Below, in pieces: positions 59,495 through 64,000 of a DNA stretch of 64,000 bases. Under the pieces are notes generated by a model. That model worked only from the letters and a program-made list of their open reading frames with translations. It had not been told where the DNA came from and ran no database searches. A program made the position numbers and the translations under genes. The stretch is from assembly GCF_020216025.1 (NCBI RefSeq), contig NZ_JAIWNC010000045.1:24573-88572 (forward strand), read 5' to 3'. This DNA is from Jidongwangia harbinensis (lineage in GTDB: Bacteria > Actinomycetota > Actinomycetes > Mycobacteriales > Micromonosporaceae). Numbering within the stretch: the stretch's first letter is position 1; each line of letters starts with the position of its first letter.

Positions 59495-61357
59495 TCAGGC
59501 CAGTCGTAACTGCACCGGATAGCGACGCAGCCAGTCATCCAGGCCGACCACCAGTTCGGCCGACCGCCGCCGTGGGCCGAAACCGCTGCTCTCCAGCGGA
59601 GATTCGAACAGCTCCAGCAGCGGCTTCGCGTTGAGCAGCCCGGCGCTGGGCGCCGCCGGATCGGTGAGGATCCCGACCGCCCGGGCGCGCAACATCTGCT
59701 CATACCGGGTGTCCTGAGTGGATGGATAGGGGCTCTTCCGGCGCTGGAGCACCGAATCCGGCAGCAGGTCCGCGACGGCCGCGCGAAGCAGGCTCTTCTC
59801 CCGGCCATCGAAGGACTTCATCGACCAGGGTACGTTGTAGACGTACTCCAGGAGCCGGTGGTCGGCGAACGGCACCCTGACCTCCAGGCCGTGCGCCATG
59901 CTCATCCGGTCCTTGCGGTCCAGCAGGAACGGAACCCACCAGGTCTGCGCGAGATAGCTCAGCTCGCGCATCCGCCGCTCCGGCGGGTCCTCGCCGGGCA
60001 GGTATTCGACCTCTGCCAACGCGTCGCGGTAACGGTGGGTTTGGTAACCGGGCAAGTCCAGCAGCGCGGCCAGGTCGGGGTCGAGCAGCTCGACGATCGG
60101 GTTCCCTCCGCCGGCCGCGGGATGGCGGGGAAAAAGCCACGGGAACGTGTCGGCCGCTACCGCCTCCTGGTCGTGGAACCACCAGTAGCCGCCGAACACC
60201 TCGTCGGCGACCTCTCCGGACAGGGCCACCGTGGAGTGCTCGCGTACCGCCCGGAATAGCAGGTACAACGACTGGTACATGTCACCCATCGGCGTGGGCA
60301 GGTCATTGGCGAGCAGTACCGAGGTGCGGTGTAGCGGATCCATCATCATGGCGGTGTCCAGCATGATGTCCCGGTGGTCGATGCCGTGACTCCCGACATG
60401 CGCCACCACGTCGTGCACGAACGGCGTGTCCGGCTGATCCCGCACGGCATCGGGCCGGAAGTTTTCGGTCTGCCCGACGAAGTCGATGGCATAGGTCCGC
60501 ACTCCCGGCCCGGCCACTCCCGAGCCGGCGGCGATGGCGGTGATCGCCGAGGAGTCCAGACCGCCGGAGAGCAGCGTGCACAGCGGTACGTCGGCCACCA
60601 ACTGCTCGACGACCGCGTCCTCAAGCAGATTCCGTACGGTGCTTACGGTGGTGTCCAGGTCGTCGGCGTGCTCCTGGGTGCGCAGCGACCAATACCGGTG
60701 CTTCCGCACTCCGGCCCGGTCCACGATCACCAGGTGCCCCGGCCGTACGTCGGACACGCCGCGGTAGAGGGTCCGGCCGGGCGACTTGAAGTGGGTGAGC
60801 AACTCACGCAGCCCGTCCGCGTCGACCTCGGTGGTCACGCCGGGATGGGCCAGAATCCCCTTCGGCTCGGAGGCGAACAGCACCCCGTGCGCGGTCCGTC
60901 GGTAGTACAGCGGCTTGACGCCGATCCGGTCGCGGCCCAGGACCAGCCGCTCACGCGCGCAGTCCCACAGACCGAAGGCGAAGATGCCGCGTAGCCGCTC
61001 GACGAACGAGTCGCCCCACTGCAGATAGGCGCGCAGGACCACCTCGGTGTCGCTGTCGGTGCGGAACGTCTGGCCGTACCCGCGCAGCTCGGTGCGCAGC
61101 TCACGGAAGTTGTAGATCTCACCGCTGTAGGTGAGCACGGCGGCCACGGTGCCGTCGCGCTGCACGGACATCGGCTGGACGCCGCCGCGGATGTCGATGA
61201 CGGCCAGCCGCCGGTGCCCGAGCGCGATCCGCTCATCGAGCCAGACGCCCTCGTCATCGGGTCCGCGCAGCGCCATCGTGGCGGTCATCGCGCGAATGGT
61301 CGCGTGCTCCGCGGCAAGACTCCGGTCGAAGTCCGCCCAACCGACGATTCCGCACAT
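59495..61357 (-). CDS. asnB: Glutamine-hydrolysing asparagine synthetase
   Basis: 620 residues from the ATG at 61357, which has GAGGGAG upstream and places the nucleophile Cys at residue 2 (MCGIVGWADF). The glutaminase half contains RGPDDEGVW, HRRLAVIDIRGGVQPM, SGEIYNFRELR and FGLWDCARERLVLGRDRIG. The synthetase half has the PP-loop LLSGGLDSSAITAIAA, followed by the rest of the ATP/Asp site (DEVFGGYWWFHDQE, LEVRVPFADHRLLEYVYNVP). It makes asparagine from aspartate, ATP and glutamine, or in specialised loci amidates another substrate. In actinobacteria such copies are often part of natural-product or cell-wall pathways. It stands alone on the minus strand. Confidence 0.93.
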   Translation of the reverse strand: MCGIVGWADFDRSLAAEHATIRAMTATMALRGPDDEGVWLDERIALGHRRLAVIDIRGGVQPMSVQRDGTVAAVLTYSGEIYNFRELRTELRGYGQTFRTDSDTEVVLRAYLQWGDSFVERLRGIFAFGLWDCARERLVLGRDRIGVKPLYYRRTAHGVLFASEPKGILAHPGVTTEVDADGLRELLTHFKSPGRTLYRGVSDVRPGHLVIVDRAGVRKHRYWSLRTQEHADDLDTTVSTVRNLLEDAVVEQLVADVPLCTLLSGGLDSSAITAIAAGSGVAGPGVRTYAIDFVGQTENFRPDAVRDQPDTPFVHDVVAHVGSHGIDHRDIMLDTAMMMDPLHRTSVLLANDLPTPMGDMYQSLYLLFRAVREHSTVALSGEVADEVFGGYWWFHDQEAVAADTFPWLFPRHPAAGGGNPIVELLDPDLAALLDLPGYQTHRYRDALAEVEYLPGEDPPERRMRELSYLAQTWWVPFLLDRKDRMSMAHGLEVRVPFADHRLLEYVYNVPWSMKSFDGREKSLLRAAVADLLPDSVLQRRKSPYPSTQDTRYEQMLRARAVGILTDPAAPSAGLLNAKPLLELFESPLESSGFGPRRRSAELVVGLDDWLRRYPVQLRLA

Positions 61358-61638
61358 GGCACTCCCTCGTGCAGCGGACGACATTCGTGCCCCGTCTCAC
61401 CGTAGATTCCAGAAAACCACACCGCAAAGTGGAGGCGTCGTGGTCAAGGAGGGCAACGTGTCCCAGGCCATCCGATCCCGCGAGTAGCACTACGACCCGA
61501 GAACCGTTCGCACCCGGGATCTCCCGCCACCCCACCGAAGGCCTCACAATCGGCGGCGCCGGTCAGGATGCGACACACCTAGACCTGCTCCGCCGCACCC
61601 GCCACGAGCAGCGCAGCCACCAGACCCTAGGTATGCGC

Positions 61639-62424
61639 TCAATCAAGCTCCCAATCGGCGCTCGTGGCCGACTGCTCCCCGGTGGCGGCGGTACGGACTC
61701 GAGCCGGTCGGGCGTCGGCGCGGATCTGGAACACCACTCTTTGAACGACCTTCTCCCGATGTTCGAGTCGATCGTCGCCTGCGAGCATCCGCGTCATCGC
61801 GAGATCATGCTGATACCAGGTGCCCTCCGCGTCGCACAGCCAGGTGTAGTTACCCACCTGCGCAATGATGGTCCGCTGCCCCATATTGCGTTCCTGCAAC
61901 GACACCGACACGAGCCGCCTGCCATCCGCCGGCCGCAGGTTGGCCGTCGGCTCGACATCGTCCACGCCGAGCACCGAGACGTCGTGCCGACTCTCAGCGG
62001 CATGCCCCAGTTCCAGCAGATTCCCTAACGTCAGCAATCTCCCGGACGGGGGTAAATCCTCGACCAGGATCTCGCGCGGCGTCCCGTCTACGTAAACGTT
62101 CGCGGAGTCTGGATACACCGTCGGGCTCGACATGCACGCAGAGCCATCGGGTCTGGTTGAGAGGAACGCGGTAACGCCGCACACGGCAACCAGGATCACC
62201 ACGACGGACGCCGCCACCCATCGCCGCGATAGGTGAACGCCGAGCCTGGCGGGCACGGGTTCGTCCGCGGGTTCACGGACGACCTCTGGTGAACCAACCA
62301 GCGAAGCCTCAACTCGCTTGCGGCGAGCGGCCAGGACCACGGCCGTGACGACGGCAAGTGACACAGCACCGCGCGCGGCCCAGAGTGCGACGGCTTTGCG
62401 CGTCAGCGGCACAGGACTCCTCAT
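61639..62424 (-). CDS. Hypothetical membrane protein with two TM helices
   Basis: 261 residues. Two helices (AARGAVSLAVVTAVVLAARR and VAASVVVILVAVCGVTAFLS) are followed by an outside domain of about 150 residues that includes VYPDSANVYVDGTPREILVE, LLTLGNLLELGHAAESRHDV and TIIAQVGNYTWLCDAEGTWY. Two cysteines (ACMSS and WLCDAE) could pair. I do not recognise the family. Codon use matches the neighbours and the frame is well behaved, so I consider the gene real. It is divergent from the DUF4268 remnant. Confidence 0.65.
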   Translation of the reverse strand: MRSPVPLTRKAVALWAARGAVSLAVVTAVVLAARRKRVEASLVGSPEVVREPADEPVPARLGVHLSRRWVAASVVVILVAVCGVTAFLSTRPDGSACMSSPTVYPDSANVYVDGTPREILVEDLPPSGRLLTLGNLLELGHAAESRHDVSVLGVDDVEPTANLRPADGRRLVSVSLQERNMGQRTIIAQVGNYTWLCDAEGTWYQHDLAMTRMLAGDDRLEHREKVVQRVVFQIRADARPARVRTAATGEQSATSADWELD

Positions 62425-62529
62425 CGGCTCGACACGCCCGGCTATGAGATTTCAGCGGGCAGGCTCTCGATGCACCGTTGCCCTCGAATTGAAGCCGTCA
62501 ACCGCAGGGCTCTCGGTAGCCTTGCCCGT

Positions 62530-63161
62530 ATGCAGGACGCGGTACGAGGCTTGCCGACCTCAAATCCTCCCGTGTCCGAAGCGGAAGACTTCGACGGGGA
62601 TCCTCCCGCCGTCGGGCCATTGGATGCGCGATCGCCGTTGGTCAGATTGACCAGCCTCGAGCCCGTCGCCGTGACGGCGGTGTGGCCGACCCAGGATCTG
62701 TACCGGCAATTCTGGTCCGAGTTCGAGGCCCAAGCTAAAGCCCGCGGGCGGACCAACGCATCCGCACCAGCGACGAACTGGTGGAGCATGCCGACCGGCG
62801 TCACCGGCACAACATGGGAGGTTTCCTACGCGATGGCCGGCTGCCGTTCCCAGTTGAACTTCGGCCACCCCGATCCAAATGTCAACTCCGCACGATGGCA
62901 GGTGCTCAGGCAACGCCGCGCCGAGCTCGAGAAGGAGTTCGGCGACGAGCTTGTCTTCGATGACCTACCCAACAACAAGAGTTGTCGCATCGAGGTCCGC
63001 CTATCGGACCGAAAATCGCCGAACGAGAGCGGTGGCCAGAGGTCCTGTCCTGGATGCTCGACACCCAGCAGCGGATGCGCGCTGCCGTGTCCGCCGTTGG
63101 CGGCGTACCAGCCGTTACCGCACCACCAGCGGCCGACAACGCGGATACCGGCGCCGTGTGA
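62530..63161 (+). pseudogene. Frameshifted DUF4268-like gene
   Basis: The first frame (ATG 62530) gives YRQFWSEFEAQAKARGRT, NWWSMPTGVTGTTWEVSYAM, QLNFGHPDPNVNSARWQVLR and SCRIEVRLSD, matching DUF4268-type domains of restriction/defence-associated proteins. At about 63008-63012 the sense passes into another frame, which continues PKIAERERWPEVLSWMLDTQ and RMRAAVSAVGGVPAV to a TGA at 63161. One inserted or deleted base would restore it. The first 40 residues do not look like the usual N-terminal part, so the gene may be truncated in front as well. A sequencing error cannot be excluded. Confidence 0.6.
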
Positions 63162-63297
63162 GAGTTGTTTCGCCCCACCTGCCGCCCGGCTGAGGCATTC
63201 ACCTCCATGCCAGCAGAACTTCCCGGGGCATCAGCCAGGGTTGAGCCAATCGCGGCAGATCAGGGCAAGGGTGCCAGTCCTGCTGAAGGCCGCCCTG

Positions 63298-63696
63298 ATG
63301 CACCTTTTGAGCGGTAACGTCGCTGTGATGTACGAGCCAAAGCCACGTCTCTTCGCGGCCGGAAATCCGCGCGACAGACAAACCGGCGGTCACGGTGGGG
63401 CGGTCGCTGCGGTTGTGCTCCTCATCGTCTTGGGCGGCGCCGCCGCGCTGTACAGCCTATTCGTTCTCCCGTACTCAAGCGGCAACTGCGGTGACTCAGA
63501 CAGCCAACTGATCTGCTCGGCCGCCGGCCAGCAGGTAGTCGCCGTCGGTCCGTTGCTGGCAGTTGCAGTCGGCTCGGCGATATCCATCTGCTCGTTGTCG
63601 TTGCGACCTGGACGTCGAGCGTTTGGAATTGCTCTCGGATATGGGATCGGCTTCGGTGGATTCTTGGTCGCGAACATCGTTGCGCGTCAGGTCTAG
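63298..63696 (+). CDS. Small membrane protein
   Basis: 132 residues. The ATG at 63298 has GAAGG nine bases upstream; an ATG at 63328 is an alternative. Helices: GGAVAAVVLLIVLGGAAALY, VVAVGPLLAVAVGSAISICS and ALGYGIGFGGFLVANIVA. An outside loop between the first two contains SSGNCGDSDSQLICSAAG with two cysteines. Family unknown; probably a small bacterial membrane protein. Confidence 0.6.
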   Translation: MHLLSGNVAVMYEPKPRLFAAGNPRDRQTGGHGGAVAAVVLLIVLGGAAALYSLFVLPYSSGNCGDSDSQLICSAAGQQVVAVGPLLAVAVGSAISICSLSLRPGRRAFGIALGYGIGFGGFLVANIVARQV

Positions 63697-63892
63697 CGCC
63701 TCTAACCATCGGTGCAGTCGACGCCCGCGCGTGGGTCAAACCATCTTGCGAATGCCCGATCCAAGGTCCGTGCGCGGCTGACTTGTCCCGCCTTGCTCGT
63801 CTCGTCAGAGTCCGCGGCTCGATGCCAGTACGCCACGTGTTGAACGGGATGCCCCGGCCGGCCGCCGCGGAGTGGTGGGGGGTATGAAGAGG

Positions 63893-63921
63893 TCCGGGAC
63901 GGGCGTGGGGCCCGTCCCGGA
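63893..63921. terminator. Perfect 12-bp terminator-like hairpin
   Basis: TCCGGGACGGGC pairs with GCCCGTCCCGGA around the loop GTGGG. It lies 23 bp past the stop codon of the leftward partial gene at the right edge and probably ends its transcript. Confidence 0.6.
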
Positions 63922-63943
63922 TGTTGTTCGTGTCGTTGGGTGG

Positions 63944-64000
63944 TCAGTGTTGTAGGGCGAGTTCCTCGTCGGCGGTGTGTTGGTGTTTGGGTGGTTGGGT
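63944..64000 (-). CDS. C-terminal end of a leftward gene (partial)
   Basis: The last 18 codons before a TGA (complement of 63944-63946) read TQPPKHQHTADEELALQH. A strong hairpin follows the stop, which supports a real gene end. Nothing more can be said of its function because the gene runs out of the window. Confidence 0.5.
   Translation of the reverse strand, partial: TQPPKHQHTADEELALQH

Noticed and set aside
1..64000. Search for tRNA, rRNA, insertion sequences, integrases and attachment sites
   Set aside because: Reading by eye found no cloverleaf with a GTTCRA loop, no transposase motif and no long terminal repeats; a computed scan would be more sensitive.

Overview
The window is about 70% GC. 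It has dense GC-rich codon use, many GTG starts, and large SARP/LAL-type regulators, SipW-type signal peptidase and RHS genes. This points to a filamentous actinobacterium; Micromonosporaceae is my best guess, but no marker gene here proves it. I see no rRNA, tRNA, CRISPR array, insertion sequence or phage gene. The region reads as accessory chromosome: transporters, regulators, secreted proteins, a polymorphic toxin and several decaying genes.

Left edge (1-6.6 kb): the end of a natural-product locus. It holds the 3' part of an SbnB-like gene and an SbnA-like gene, which together make L-2,3-diaminopropionate. Converging on them is an adenylation-thiolation NRPS module behind a large LuxR/LAL regulator. 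Then 6.8-16.2 kb: a HEAT-repeat protein, an MBL-fold hydrolase, a truncated DUF218 gene, a P-loop ATPase, an operon of two SipW-type exported proteins with a SipW-like signal peptidase, an ADP-ribosylglycohydrolase, a membrane GGDEF protein and a SMI1/KNR4 protein.

16.2-26.9 kb: a catabolic island. A GntR/FCD regulator, a DJ-1/PfpI protein and an MhpC-like hydrolase run leftward. Divergently, a tightly overlapped importer operon (lipoprotein, two permeases, two different ATPases) runs into an aldehyde dehydrogenase and an iron-type alcohol dehydrogenase. This suggests uptake and oxidation of a small polyol or hydroxy-acid.

28.8-39.9 kb: a secreted RHS toxin of about 3130 residues with three LamG-like domains, a pretoxin Hint domain and a variable C-terminal toxin. 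Its immunity gene overlaps the stop codon (TGATG). Divergently transcribed is a predicted membrane-spanning HTH regulator with a CBM4/9-like ectodomain, and a perfect 9-1-9 bp palindrome lies in the promoter gap. This pair is the most interesting system in the window.

39.9-50 kb: a hydrolase pseudogene, an esterase/LysR/Baeyer-Villiger monooxygenase set, and two independently broken TAP-family exopeptidase genes on either side of an AfsR-like SARP regulator and a LuxR protein with a non-canonical receiver. 50.3-64 kb: a hotdog thioesterase, a TetR/SnoaL-like pair around a perfect 16-bp palindrome, a two-component system, an acyltransferase, HIT and Nudix proteins, an SsuA/TauA-type importer without its ATPase, a glutamine-hydrolysing asparagine synthetase, and small membrane or decayed genes up to the right edge.
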